Shown: positions 35,026 through 46,400, numbered from the stretch's first letter. The stretch is 64,000 bases of DNA from Chryseobacterium jejuense (GCF_900100075.1 NZ_FNEG01000001.1:310001-374000), one strand, 5' to 3'. Notes: a model not told the origin generated them from the letters alone. Translations and numbers: made by a program.

Positions 35026-35740
35026 TTATTCCTTAATGATTTTTTTAGAATTTACATCATTGTTGGTTTTTACTTCAATGATATAAATTCCTTTTGTATG
35101 AGCCAATAAATCAGCTACTTCCTTGTCACTGTTGATAGTGCCGTTTTGTATTTTTTTACCAGATAAATCATAAATTGTGAAGGTAGATTTTTTAAGTGCT
35201 TTCAGGATGTTTATTACGTCTTTTGTAACAGAAGGGGCAATAGCTAAATTGCTTAAAACTCCCGCTTTAGACTCTTTGGTTCCTAATACTTCACTATGCC
35301 CTGTTACAATGATAGAATAATTTTGAGGAGTATTAGCGCCTGTATTGTTTTTCAGGATTCCTTTATTATTAATGACGATCTTATAATTTCTTCTGGCTAC
35401 CGGAGCGTCTACAATTATCTGTTCAACATTGTCCACTGTATTATTTCCTTTTAATGCAGTCATAGGATTGTTATAATCAAGTCTCCATGGAAGATGGGTG
35501 GTGTTGTCTTTGGTGTCAACAATTCTTAAATCCAAATCATTCATTAGCTTTGAAATTCTGTGGTTGTATAAATCCGTTAAAGAAGTAGCATTATCAACAT
35601 TTGGATACTCAGGATCTGTCCATGAAATAGTTGCTTTCAGAGGTTCGTTTCCGGAAGCAATAACTGTTTTTTTTTTGTTCTCGGAGTGTCACTTGTTAAA
35701 CAAATAATCAAAGGATTAATCGAAATAAAGTTTTTTTCAT
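35026..35740 (-). pseudogene. remnant of an S8 protease with T9SS sorting domain
   Basis: The last 172 codons from the ATG at 35544, and about 48 further in-frame codons up to a stop near 35690, match the C-terminal part of the intact S8 protease next door: GNEPLKATISWTDPE versus GSEPLKVTISWIDPE, DNTVDNVEQ-type words and the LGTKE...KKIIKE sorting domain. The catalytic domain (Asp/His/Ser) is gone. Homology begins at a run of ten A. Further up an ATG at 35740 starts a signal-like MKKTLFRLIL followed by stops. It is a tandem copy that lost its 5' two-thirds. Confidence 0.8.
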
Positions 35741-35932
35741 AAATGTTTAAAGGTTGTTGCGTTTTATTTCCTTTTTACATTGTTTATTTTTTATTAAAAA
35801 ATTTAAATTATTTCTAATTTTTTTAATTTTATTTTCGCTCAGGTTGAGATAAGTATAGTTAGAATAGAACTAATTGAATATGACTTTTAATGAAAAAGAA
35901 TATGAAAATATGAGTTCTACTAAAAAATAAAA

Positions 35933-35960
35933 GAGGATACCGACATCTGTCAGTATCCTC
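35933..35960 (-). terminator. intrinsic terminator after the S8 protease
   Basis: GAGGATAC (35933-35940) / GTATCCTC (35953-35960), with further pairing inside (GACA/TGTC) and a T-rich minus-strand tail. Confidence 0.85.
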
Positions 35961-35985
35961 TGTAAATTTATATTGTGTTAAGATA

Positions 35986-38139
35986 TTACTCTTTAATCAC
36001 TTTTTTAGTCACTACATCTTTATCGGTTTTTACTTCAACAATGTAAATTCCTTTTGGATGAGCAGATAAATTAATTGCTTCTTTTTCACTGTTGATATTT
36101 CCGCTTTGTAATTTCTTACCAGACATATCGTAGATAGTGAATGTTGATTTTTTAGGAGCATTTAAGATATTTGTCACATCTTTCGTAATAGAAGGGGCAA
36201 CAGCAAGTTCGCTTAAAGCTTTAGCACCTTCTTTGGTACCTAAAGATCCTGGAGTAAGTCCTGTAACAATAATTGAATACTTTTGAGGAGCTGTAGCACT
36301 TGGTGTAGCGTTGTTCACCAGTGTTCCTTTGTGAAGGACTTCAATCTTGTAACTTCTTCCTGCTACAGGAGCATCAATAACTACTTGTTCTACATTGTCT
36401 ACAGTATTGTCACCCTTAGTTGCAGGAGCTATTGGGTTAATAGGATTAAGCTTCCATGGCATATATACAGTATTAGTAGAGGTGTCAGTAATTCTTAAAT
36501 CTAAATCATTTATAAGTCTAGAATTTCGGTTATTGTACGCAATTTCCCAACTGATAGTTTGAGGAAGCTTAAATTCTGGGTCAATCCAGGAAATAGTTAC
36601 TTTAAGAGGTTCGCTTCCTGAAGCATTTACTATTTGGGTGTTCGTGCTTCCGTTGTTTAGGGTCTCCTCATTGAAAATTACAGTATTATTAGATTTGCCA
36701 ACTAACAGTTCAGCTCCTTTTTTCGCGTTGATGTATCCCCAACCATACCACGCATCAGGGCCTACAGTTCCTGCTTCAGATGCTGAATGTACCATCAATG
36801 TTTTAGCTGTGGCAGCGCTCATATCTGCATTGTTAAACATTGATTTATATATTTGCATCCAAAGTCCGATAATCCCTGTTACTTGTGGTGCAGCCATTGA
36901 AGTTCCACTGTTGATTTGCCAAGCAATGCTTCCAACAGTGTTTTCCGCAGTTGACGCCATCCATATATCTGATCCCGGAGCTGCAATATCTGGTTTAATA
37001 CCTCCATCATCTCTTGGTCCAGCACTACTATAATCAGCTTTTACAACATCTGTTGAAGTGGTATATCTATGGTCATTAGTCGTGATAATTTCTGTAGCAG
37101 CTACGACAATAATGTTTTTAGCTAGAGAACCAGGTCCTATACAGTCTCCACCATTACCACAGTTTGTTGCTGGAAGGGTATCTGTTGCTGTAAACAAGAC
37201 ATTATTATTATTATCGTCTTTGTAATACTTAGGAGCTGTTGATCCACCCGGTAAGGCTGGTCCCATACCAAAATAATTACCTGCAGATTTTACAATAACA
37301 TTTGTAGGATTATTGTATACAATGTTATCATAGTTTTGATCATTAGAAAAATAGGTGCCTTGTAGATCAAAAGTAGCATAAGGCTCAGTATTGGTAGCAG
37401 GATAGTAATCTCCATTCCAAACCAGAGCGGTTGCATTGGAAACAGTCGCGATAGTCCATCCTGAATTAATTCCATAAGAGTGGTTAGAGATTTTTGGCTG
37501 AGCTAAAAGGATTTTTTCAAATACAGTACTAGTAGCTGTGTTACCAGGTAGGGTTGTTGTAGCAAATCTATAAGAATTCATTGTTGAATTTAATGCTATA
37601 CCCATTGCATTTCCAGTACTTATTGTTCCATCAGTTGCTGTTGCGGTTAGGGGAGATGATTTTGCACCCACAATACTGGCAACACCAGTAGAATGTGCGC
37701 TGTATGCATTTGTAGCAGCTTCTTTGTTAGAAATTCTACCAGGTGTATTGTCAAATGCAGGGTGTGCGGCATAAATTCTTCCTCCGTCAAATATGGTATA
37801 AAGTATACCTTCTCCTTTGAAAGATCCTGCCAATCCTGCAACACTACCCGCTGTAGTTAAAGCATCTGCATTAGTGTTCAAAATTTGATTTTGATCATCT
37901 GCTTGGTAGAAATAAGGTTTGTTACGGAAAAATCCTGCTAGATTAGCTTTTTCTTCTTCAATTGTTTTCTGAATGTCTGCTGACTTTCCAGTGCTTCCAT
38001 ACTTTTTTGCAACATAAGAGTCAAACTTAGTGCTGTTCACTTTGTTTTGTCTTTCAAACTCTCTTTTTAATCCTTCATTGTTTTGCGCACTTAGCATTGA
38101 AATAGCTAAAGTACCGACCAAAAGTAAATGTTTCTTCAT
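35986..38139 (-). CDS. secreted S8 (subtilisin-like) serine peptidase with T9SS sorting domain
   Basis: 717 residues from the ATG at 38139 (MKKHLLLVGTLAISMLSAQ signal peptide). The catalytic triad is recognisable: Asp in YTIFDGGRIYAAH, His in YSAHSTGVASIVG and Ser in NSGTSMAAPQVTG. A beta-rich domain (PPC/P-like, with SEPLKVTISWIDPE) follows, then a roughly 80-residue C-terminal type A sorting domain (starting near LGTKEG and ending KKVIKE) that directs export by the type IX secretion system. Extracellular protein degradation is the likely job. A truncated tandem copy lies downstream. Confidence 0.94.
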   Translation of the reverse strand: MKKHLLLVGTLAISMLSAQNNEGLKREFERQNKVNSTKFDSYVAKKYGSTGKSADIQKTIEEEKANLAGFFRNKPYFYQADDQNQILNTNADALTTAGSVAGLAGSFKGEGILYTIFDGGRIYAAHPAFDNTPGRISNKEAATNAYSAHSTGVASIVGAKSSPLTATATDGTISTGNAMGIALNSTMNSYRFATTTLPGNTATSTVFEKILLAQPKISNHSYGINSGWTIATVSNATALVWNGDYYPATNTEPYATFDLQGTYFSNDQNYDNIVYNNPTNVIVKSAGNYFGMGPALPGGSTAPKYYKDDNNNNVLFTATDTLPATNCGNGGDCIGPGSLAKNIIVVAATEIITTNDHRYTTSTDVVKADYSSAGPRDDGGIKPDIAAPGSDIWMASTAENTVGSIAWQINSGTSMAAPQVTGIIGLWMQIYKSMFNNADMSAATAKTLMVHSASEAGTVGPDAWYGWGYINAKKGAELLVGKSNNTVIFNEETLNNGSTNTQIVNASGSEPLKVTISWIDPEFKLPQTISWEIAYNNRNSRLINDLDLRITDTSTNTVYMPWKLNPINPIAPATKGDNTVDNVEQVVIDAPVAGRSYKIEVLHKGTLVNNATPSATAPQKYSIIVTGLTPGSLGTKEGAKALSELAVAPSITKDVTNILNAPKKSTFTIYDMSGKKLQSGNINSEKEAINLSAHPKGIYIVEVKTDKDVVTKKVIKE

Positions 38140-38172
38140 AATGATTAGTAAATATTTAAAATTGTAACGATC

Positions 38173-38180
38173 CAAATATA
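38173..38180 (-). promoter_or_regulatory. -7 element (TATATTTG) of the S8 gene
   Basis: Exact TAnnTTTG on the minus strand, 33 bases before the ATG at 38139. No clear TTG upstream. The rest of 38181-38409 is very AT-rich with no gene. Confidence 0.45.
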
Positions 38181-38409
38181 GGTTAAAATATTTATAAAAA
38201 TCTATTTAGAATGATTAAATATTATTTTTTTTAATATTTTAATCAATGTTTTACATTTTTTAGGGTTAAACGTGTTTGATTTACTAAATATGTTTGATTT
38301 TTATATTTTTAAATATTTATAATAGTAAGGTTGGGACTTTAACAACAGGAAATTGGAAAAAATGAAGTAACTTTACATTCTCTTTTTTATAAAAAAGTTA
38401 GAAAATTAT

Positions 38410-41400
38410 ATGTATTTAATTTTTGACACAGAAACAACCGGTTTACCAAAAAATTTCAATGCTCCGCTTTCAGATTCAGAAAACTGGCCAAGAATGGTTC
38501 AGATTGCATGGCAGGTGCATGATGATGATGGTAATTTAATTGAAAATCAGGATTATATAATAAAACCTGAAGGCTATGACATTCCCTTTAACGCTGCCCG
38601 AATTCACGGAATTACAACGAAAATTGCTAATGAAGAAGGACGTGATCTGCATGAGATTTTGGAAGAATTTTCAAAGGTTCTTGAAAGGATAAGAGTGGTT
38701 TCAGGACACAATGTTGAATTTGATTACAATATTGTAGGTGCAGAATTTTATAGAAAAAATATCAAAGACAATCTTCAGGAAAAACCCAGAGCCGATACAA
38801 TGATTCTGGGAACAGACTTCTGTCAGTTAGGAGGAGGTCGTGGAGGGAGATATAAATCTCCTAAGCTTGAAGAGCTATATGAAAAGCTGTATGGGAATAA
38901 ATTTGATGAAGCCCATAATGCTGCTGCCGACGTAAATGCTACTGCCAGAGCGTTCTTTGAAATGATGAGAATAGGAGTTGTTCCTGCTGAAACATTAAAG
39001 ATTTCAGAAGACCAGTTAGCTTATTTCAAAAGTCTTTATCCAGATCCGATAAAGCCTTTCAATATTGTTATCAGAAGACAGGTTGCGGATTTCCATAATA
39101 AGAAGAAGCAACAAGATTTTGGCAGTATTGATGAAATTGATTTAGGAAAATATTTCAATTTTGACAATCATAGTGTTTTCTCAACGCTTACGGCTACTAC
39201 AAGCATTAATGATCTGATTAAAAAAGCTTCCGATGAAAACTTTCCGGCGGTCGGAATGGTAGACCTTGGAAATATGATGGGAGCTTTTAAGTTTGTTTCT
39301 GCAGTAGAAGGAACAAACGGGGACAGAGCTAAAAAGCATAAAGAATATGTAACCAAAAAACAGGAAGCGGAAGAAAATGGTACTGAATTCAATGAAGCAG
39401 AGCCTGATTCTACACCGTTAATTCCAGTTGTCGGTTGTGAATTTTATATATCAGACCGGTATGAACAAAAGCAGTTTACTAAAGATGATCCGGACAGGAG
39501 AACTCAGGTGGTGCTTTTGGCAAAAGACTTTAATGGATATAAAAATCTGGCAAAGCTTTCAAGTATTGGTTTCTTAAAGGGATTTTATTTCGGGGTTCCA
39601 AGGATTAGCCGAGAGCTGATTGCTGAATATAAAGAAGGGATTATTGCTTTAACTTCCGGAATTTTAGGAGATATTCCGGATGCTATCCTGAATACCGGGG
39701 AACAAAAAGGAGAGGAGCGTTTTAAGTGGTGGAGTGAAACTTTTGGAGAAGATTTTTATGTTCAGCTTCAAAACCATAATCTGCCTGAAGAAGAGCACTT
39801 AAATGAGGTTCTGCTTTATCTGGCAGATAAATATAACGTTAAGATTCTGGCTCAAAACGAAACTTTTTATTCCAATAAAGATGATGCCAATATCCAGGAT
39901 ATTGTAAGCTGTATCAAAGATGGAGAAAAACTTACAACACCTATAGGGAAGGGATTTGGGAAGAGAAGAGGACTAGCTACCAGGGAGTATTATATGAAAA
40001 GCTCTGATGAAATAAAAGAAGCCTTTCTTGCTTATCCGGATGCCTTTGAAGCCTATGATGAATTTTTTGCAAAGTTTAAACCTTATACCTTAAAAAGAGA
40101 CGTTCTCCTACCAAAATTTGATATTCCTGAAGAATTTATTCATGCAGAAGATGACGTTGATGGTGGTAAAAGAGGGGAGATGGCTTATCTTACCTATCTT
40201 ACTTATGAAGGAGCGAAAAAGAGATATTTTGAAACTGGCATTACAGATGAAATTAAAGAACGTCTGGACTTTGAATTGGAGGTAATTGCCAATACCGGTT
40301 ACCCGGGATACTTCCTTATTGTTCAGGATTTCTGTAATGAAGCACGTAAGATGGGAGTTTGGGTAGGCCCTGGAAGAGGATCTGCTGCGGGATCTGCTGT
40401 AGCTTATTGTATTGGAATTACAAATGTTGACCCTATTAAATATGATCTCCTTTTTGAGAGGTTCCTGAACCCAGAAAGGGTATCCATGCCTGACATTGAT
40501 ATTGATTTTGACGATGAAGGGCGAGATAAAATTATCAAATGGGTAGTTGAGAAATACGGTAAAACTCAGGTGGCACAGATCATTACCTATTCTGTACTGG
40601 GAGGGAAGTCTGCCATTAAAGATGCAGGAAGGGTATTGGATGTCCCGATTCCTGATACGAATAATATTGCTAAACTTATCCCGTCTACACCAGGGATGAA
40701 TATTGCGAAAGCATTAGCAAAATATGATAAACTGAAACCGGAAGAACAGATGCTTGTTGATGAAATGAGATATGTTCTGGAAAGTCCTGATGATGCACGT
40801 CACGGAGTACTGGCAAGTGCTAAGAAGATGGAAGGATGTATCAGGAACACCGGAATTCATGCCTGTGGTGTAATTATTACTCCGGAGGATGTGAGTAACC
40901 TGGTTCCGGTAACCATTGCAGCAAAAGATGCGGATATTCTGGTCTCTCAGTTTGATAACTCGGTGGCTGAAAGTGCAGGTCTTCTGAAAATGGACTTCCT
41001 GGGTCTTAGGACGCTAACGATCATTAAAGATGCCTTAAAACTGGTGAAAGCAAGATATGGATTAGATATTGATCCGGATCTTATTCCACTGGATGATACT
41101 AAAACATACCAGTTATTTAAAGAAGGAAGAACGGTAGGGATTTTCCAGTATGAAAGTCCCGGAATGCAAAAGTACATGAGGGAGCTTAAGCCTACGGTTT
41201 TTGCCGATCTTATTGCTATGAACGCCCTTTATCGTCCGGGACCTATTAAATATATCCCGAACTTTATTAACAGAAAGCACGGTATTGAAGAGATTGTTTA
41301 CGATTTGCCGGAAACAGAAGAATATTTAAAGGAAACTTACGGAATTACAGTTTACCAGGAGCAGGTAATGCTTCTTTCTCAGAAACTGGCCAACTTTACA

Positions 41401-43077
41401 AAAGGTGAGGCCGATACCCTGAGAAAAGCGATGGGTAAGAAGCAGATTGATGTTCTTAACAAAATGTATCCTAAATTCATTGAAGGAGGTAGAAAAAACA
41501 ACCTTAATGAAGAAAGGCTGGAGAAAATCTGGAATGACTGGAAAGCCTTTGCAGAATATGCCTTCAACAAATCTCACTCAACGTGTTATGCTTTTATTGC
41601 TTATCAGACTGCTTTTTTGAAAGCTAACTATCCGGCTGAATATATGGCGAGTGTGATGAGTAATAACATTAACAATACCGATTCAATTACAATGTTCATG
41701 GAGGATTGTAAGAGTATGGGAGTGGATGTTTTAGGTCCTGATGTGAATGAATCTCAATATAAATTCTCAGTAAACGAAAAAGGCCAGATCCGTTTTGGTT
41801 TGGGAGCAATCAAGGGAATTGGAGAAGGGCCAAGTGAAGCGATTACAAAGGAAAGAGAGAACGGAAGGTTTAAAAATATCTATGATTTTTTTGAAAGAAT
41901 ATTACCTTCCCAAATGAATAAAAGAGTCGCAGAAAGTTTAGTGGTTGCAGGAGCTTTTGATGAACTGGATGCTTTCCACAGAGGTCAGTATTTTGATATT
42001 GATATGGCTGGAAAAACTAATCTGGAAAGATTGATTAGATACGGACAAAGTTTTCAGGAGAGTAAAAATGAAATGGAGTTTTCTTTGTTTGCTGATTTTG
42101 CCGATGAGGTTCAGATTGAACAACCGAAGCTTCCTCCTTGCCCTGAATGGCCTAATATGCATAAGCTCAACAAGGAAAAAGAAACCATTGGTTTCTATCT
42201 TTCTGCCCATCCGCTGGATGAATTTAAATATCAGTTCCAATTTATGCAAGGAAGACTTTCCAAGAAATCGGTTTTGGAAAAAGAAGAGGAAGAAAAGACG
42301 ACTACTGATGAAGCCCCTGTTTTGGAAGAAGATTCACAGGATGAAACTACAGATCTTACTGAAATTGTTTCTGATGAATTGTCTGTAGGAGAGGAAGAAG
42401 TAATAGAAGAAACAACCAAAAAGGCAGAACCAAAAGGAAATTTCTTATTTTTAAATCTTGATGAGGTAGATGCTTACAAAGAACAAGCTTTTGCTAATAA
42501 GCAGGATGAGTTGTTTGAAGAAAAAAAGAAAGACTGGAAAACCCTTCAGAAAGAAAGAGAAAATGGAGGTGGCGGAAAAGAATATACCGTAGCAGGTCTT
42601 ATCACGGAATACAGGGTTCAGGATGGTTTCAGAAGTGGTGAAAAGGTTGCTTTTGTAACCCTGGAAGACTATTCCGGTTCTTATTCTTTCAGGCTAGGGG
42701 ACAGGGATTATATGAGATTGAAGGAAAAGTTAGAAGTACAGAGGTTTGTTATCTTTAAAATAAAATTTGCTCAGGTAAAAGACGGAAGGGTATTTGTGAA
42801 TGTAAATGATGTAATAGAACTTCAGGAAGCATTTGAAAGATTTGCCAAGAGCATTTCCTTAGTGATGGATGTAATGGATGTAAGGCCTGAGGATCTGGAT
42901 TTCTTCAGAACAGTATTAGATAGAAATAAAGGAAATCAGAAGCTGAAATTCTTTATTAAAAATATTGATGACGATTCTCATATAGAAGTTCAGTCTATGA
43001 AACATTCTGTGGATCTAAATGGCGATCTTATTAAGGAAATACAGTTGCTTAATAAATATGAGTTCTATCTGAACTAA
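38410..43077 (+). CDS. dnaE: DNA polymerase III alpha subunit with fused N-terminal exonuclease
   Basis: 1555 residues. Residues 1-190 are a DnaQ-like DEDDh 3'-5' exonuclease (LIFDTETTGLPKNF, VSGHNVEFDYNIVG, EAHNAAADVNATA). A PHP domain follows (about 250-520) but its metal ligands are eroded: FDNHS for the usual HxHS and MVDLGNMMG for DHGN. The polymerase palm has PDIDIDFDD with the catalytic aspartates, then fingers, a helix-hairpin-helix region, an acidic Glu/Thr-rich insert (about 1290-1345) and an OB domain (AGLITEYRVQDG). It is the replicative polymerase, with proofreading supplied by the fused domain. Strong terminator downstream. Confidence 0.96.
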   Translation: MYLIFDTETTGLPKNFNAPLSDSENWPRMVQIAWQVHDDDGNLIENQDYIIKPEGYDIPFNAARIHGITTKIANEEGRDLHEILEEFSKVLERIRVVSGHNVEFDYNIVGAEFYRKNIKDNLQEKPRADTMILGTDFCQLGGGRGGRYKSPKLEELYEKLYGNKFDEAHNAAADVNATARAFFEMMRIGVVPAETLKISEDQLAYFKSLYPDPIKPFNIVIRRQVADFHNKKKQQDFGSIDEIDLGKYFNFDNHSVFSTLTATTSINDLIKKASDENFPAVGMVDLGNMMGAFKFVSAVEGTNGDRAKKHKEYVTKKQEAEENGTEFNEAEPDSTPLIPVVGCEFYISDRYEQKQFTKDDPDRRTQVVLLAKDFNGYKNLAKLSSIGFLKGFYFGVPRISRELIAEYKEGIIALTSGILGDIPDAILNTGEQKGEERFKWWSETFGEDFYVQLQNHNLPEEEHLNEVLLYLADKYNVKILAQNETFYSNKDDANIQDIVSCIKDGEKLTTPIGKGFGKRRGLATREYYMKSSDEIKEAFLAYPDAFEAYDEFFAKFKPYTLKRDVLLPKFDIPEEFIHAEDDVDGGKRGEMAYLTYLTYEGAKKRYFETGITDEIKERLDFELEVIANTGYPGYFLIVQDFCNEARKMGVWVGPGRGSAAGSAVAYCIGITNVDPIKYDLLFERFLNPERVSMPDIDIDFDDEGRDKIIKWVVEKYGKTQVAQIITYSVLGGKSAIKDAGRVLDVPIPDTNNIAKLIPSTPGMNIAKALAKYDKLKPEEQMLVDEMRYVLESPDDARHGVLASAKKMEGCIRNTGIHACGVIITPEDVSNLVPVTIAAKDADILVSQFDNSVAESAGLLKMDFLGLRTLTIIKDALKLVKARYGLDIDPDLIPLDDTKTYQLFKEGRTVGIFQYESPGMQKYMRELKPTVFADLIAMNALYRPGPIKYIPNFINRKHGIEEIVYDLPETEEYLKETYGITVYQEQVMLLSQKLANFTKGEADTLRKAMGKKQIDVLNKMYPKFIEGGRKNNLNEERLEKIWNDWKAFAEYAFNKSHSTCYAFIAYQTAFLKANYPAEYMASVMSNNINNTDSITMFMEDCKSMGVDVLGPDVNESQYKFSVNEKGQIRFGLGAIKGIGEGPSEAITKERENGRFKNIYDFFERILPSQMNKRVAESLVVAGAFDELDAFHRGQYFDIDMAGKTNLERLIRYGQSFQESKNEMEFSLFADFADEVQIEQPKLPPCPEWPNMHKLNKEKETIGFYLSAHPLDEFKYQFQFMQGRLSKKSVLEKEEEEKTTTDEAPVLEEDSQDETTDLTEIVSDELSVGEEEVIEETTKKAEPKGNFLFLNLDEVDAYKEQAFANKQDELFEEKKKDWKTLQKERENGGGGKEYTVAGLITEYRVQDGFRSGEKVAFVTLEDYSGSYSFRLGDRDYMRLKEKLEVQRFVIFKIKFAQVKDGRVFVNVNDVIELQEAFERFAKSISLVMDVMDVRPEDLDFFRTVLDRNKGNQKLKFFIKNIDDDSHIEVQSMKHSVDLNGDLIKEIQLLNKYEFYLN

Positions 43078-43100
43078 AAAGATAAAATATATGAATTTTG

Positions 43101-43127
43101 AAAGTGGCTTTTGGCCACTTTTTTTAT
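43101..43127 (+). terminator. intrinsic terminator after dnaE
   Basis: AAAGTGGC / GCCACTTT-type stem (43101-43109, 43112-43120) with T7. From here to 43387 the spacer is more than 80% A+T; I see no gene in it. Confidence 0.85.
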
Positions 43128-43387
43128 TTACATGAGTTAAATAGTTGATAATATTTGTTTTATACGGAAAATGTTATTTTATGTTAAGTAAGTATTTTTT
43201 ATATAGGTAGGGTTTTGAATTTACCTAATTAATACACTGAAAATCATTATTTTATGTTATTGTATATGTATTAGTAAATAACCATTAAAATTAAATAATT
43301 GTTTAATTTTATTCAAAAATAAAATGTATTTTTAATTTAATAATTATTATTTTTTAATATTTTATGATATTTATATAAATATTTTTT

Positions 43388-43395
43388 TACTTTTA
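43388..43395 (+). promoter_or_regulatory. near-consensus -7 element (TACTTTTA) of the first T9SS gene
   Basis: One mismatch (final A for G) to TAnnTTTG, 28 bases before the ATG at 43424, at the end of a long AT-rich spacer. Confidence 0.3.
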
Positions 43396-43423
43396 CCGCC
43401 CTAACTATTATTATTACTATTTT

Positions 43424-46400
43424 ATGAAGAGAATTTTACTGTCGTGTTTGGCTTTCCTGAGTATGGGGGCCTACGCACAAACCAACATTGCCAGCTATGC
43501 TTTTTCGAAAAGCACAGGAGTGGCTTATGTACCAATTACAGGCGGTACTAAATTATTTCCTACAGCAGCCAGCACTACTTCTACTTATGATAATGAGGTT
43601 TCTGCAGCAATTTCTTTGTCTTCACCCTTTAATTTTGGAGGTGTTGCCATGACGACATGTTATGTGAGTGCAAACGGATACATAACCTTTGGAGTTGCAC
43701 CTTCAGGATCAAACTATACTCCATTATCGAGTGTGGGATCAACTACAGGGGCAATTGCTGCTTTTGGACAGGATGGTGGGTTTTCAGCATCAGAACCTTT
43801 ACCGCCAGGAAATCACGAAGTCAGATATGAGGATTTAGGAACTGAATTTGTAGTGCAGTGGCAGGATCATGCCAATTATAGTAACAGATCTACTGAAAGA
43901 CTGAATTTTCAGATCCGGTTAGTATATGCTACCGGTGAAATAAAGATTGTATATGGTGACTGTACTGATCCGGGAACGAGTTCGTCAAATAGTCCACAGG
44001 TAGGGATTAGAGGAAATAGTAATGCTTTCGCAACTAATGTAAGTGCATTAACGATTGGAAATGTGCCAACTGGAAGCACGTGTGACTGGTCTAAAGCGGT
44101 TACGGCTAATGCTAATAACAGCACGATGACTTTTTCCAGTGGAACGAATGCAAGTATTAAAATTCCTGCAGGGCTGCAATATTCATGGACCCCTGGAACG
44201 CTACTTCCGGTAAGAACTTTTGCCGCTACCACTGCAGTGACTAATAATGGAGCTACTTTAAGCTGGACAGCCCCATCTGGCGCAACATCTTACAACGTTC
44301 AGTATAGAATTCCTGGAAGCTGTGATTGGACTAATTATAGTGGAAATCCGGTTTCTGCGGGTACTGCTACACTTACAGGATTGGCAGCAAATACATCCTA
44401 TCAGGTTCAGGTACAGGCATTAAATGGTGCTGGACAAGCAATGTATTCTCATATTCCAAATTTGGCAGGGACTGGGAATGGATATACAACAACTGGGTCT
44501 TTTACAACAGCCCTTACGTGTTCAAGTACTATTACAGGCCTTGCTTCTTCAGCAATAACTCCTGATACTTCAACAATTAGCTGGACAGCTCCTGCTGCGC
44601 CTCCAGGTAGTGGTTATGAATATTATTATTCCACCTCATCAACTGCTCCGGCTATCACTGCTTCACCTTCGGGTTCTGCGGGAGCAGGCGTGACTACAGC
44701 AAATATATCAGGGTTAACTCCTTCAACTCAGTATTATTATTGGGTAAGATCAAACTGTAACGGAACAGATAAAGGAGCCTGGTCCAGCTCTGCAAACTTT
44801 ACAACACTGGGGCTTTGCCCTACGGTTACAGCACCTGCATCAAACGCAAGTGGTGTAAGTACTACTCCTACGATAACCTGGAGTGTAATTAACGGTGCTA
44901 CTGGTTATAAATTAAAAATAGGAACCACTTCAGGAGGTAATGATGTTCTTGATACTGACATTACAGGAGGAGCTAATAATTCTTACACCTTAGCAACATC
45001 TTTGAGTAATAGCTCTACTTATTATTATTCTGTAACAGGATATACTGCTACTACTACAGGACCGGCAACCGCATGTACAGTGAGAACATTCCAGACTATA
45101 TGTACTTCTACCAATTTACCATATACCCTAGATTTTGATAATGTTACAACTCCGGCTCTGCCAATTTGTACATCGGTAATTAATAGCGGTTCTGGAAATA
45201 CATGGAAAACAGCTTCTGCATCGGGAGGGTTTACAGGTAAAGTTCTCAATTATTCATATAGTTCTACTTCTGCAGCAAATACATGGTTTTTTACACAGGG
45301 ACTCAATCTTACAGCAGGAGTTAGCTATAGAATTAAGTATAAATATGCCAACTCATCAGGGGTTGTGTATGCAGAGAAAGTAAAAGTTGCATACGGATCT
45401 TCAGCAACGGCTGTGGGGATGGCGAATACAATAGCGGATCATTCAAATATTACTACATTAGGGGTTCCTACAGCTACCTTTACAGACTTTACACCAGCTG
45501 CTTCAGGGGTTTATTATTTTGGATTCCAGGCTTATTCTGCGGCAGATATGAATCAAATCTATATTGATGATGTTAATATAGATATTACACCTACTTGTTT
45601 TGAACCTTCGGGGGTTGCTGTTTCTGCTATAACTGCCAACGGGGCTAATGTCTCATGGACTGCGCCTTCACTTGTGCCTGGAAGCGGATATGAATATTAT
45701 TATTCTACAAGTAGTCTAGCGCCTACTGCTGCTACCGCTGTTTCAGGAACCAGTACCAGTACTTCAGCTTCTTTATCTAATCTATTGCCGGGCACTACTT
45801 ATTATCTATGGGTTAGATCTGCATGTGGAGCTACTGATAAGAGTGTATGGACTCCAGTGACCGTATTTATTACGAACTGTGTTCCAGTACAGACATATTC
45901 GCAAAATTTTGATAGTACACCTGTTGATGGCCTTCCTCCATGCTGGACAAGCATCGGTTCTAATCTGGGCTATGCAAAAGTAATTGGCTATACCGGAACA
46001 ATAGCAAGTGGTCCTAATGCTCTATATATTTATACAAGTGGGTCAAGTACAGGGATGGTATCTACTCCAGATTTAGTAGGTTTAGACAGTAACAATGCGA
46101 TGATTAGTTTCAAAGGAAGAGCTAATTCTTATGTTAATGGAACTGTTCAGATTGGTTATTTAGCAGACCCTGCAAATACTTCCAGCTTTGTTGTATTGGG
46201 TACATATACAGCAACAAGTACTTCTGTGTTAAATAATTACTCATTAGATATCACCGGTGTTCCTGCAGGAGTTACTAAACTTGTGTTTAAACATACCGGC
46301 TCAGAAGCATATAGTCTATTGATTGATGATTTTGTTTACCAGCTTGGAAACCTTTCTACTTCAGAGGCTACAGTAGCTAAAAATGAAATCAAAGCTTATC

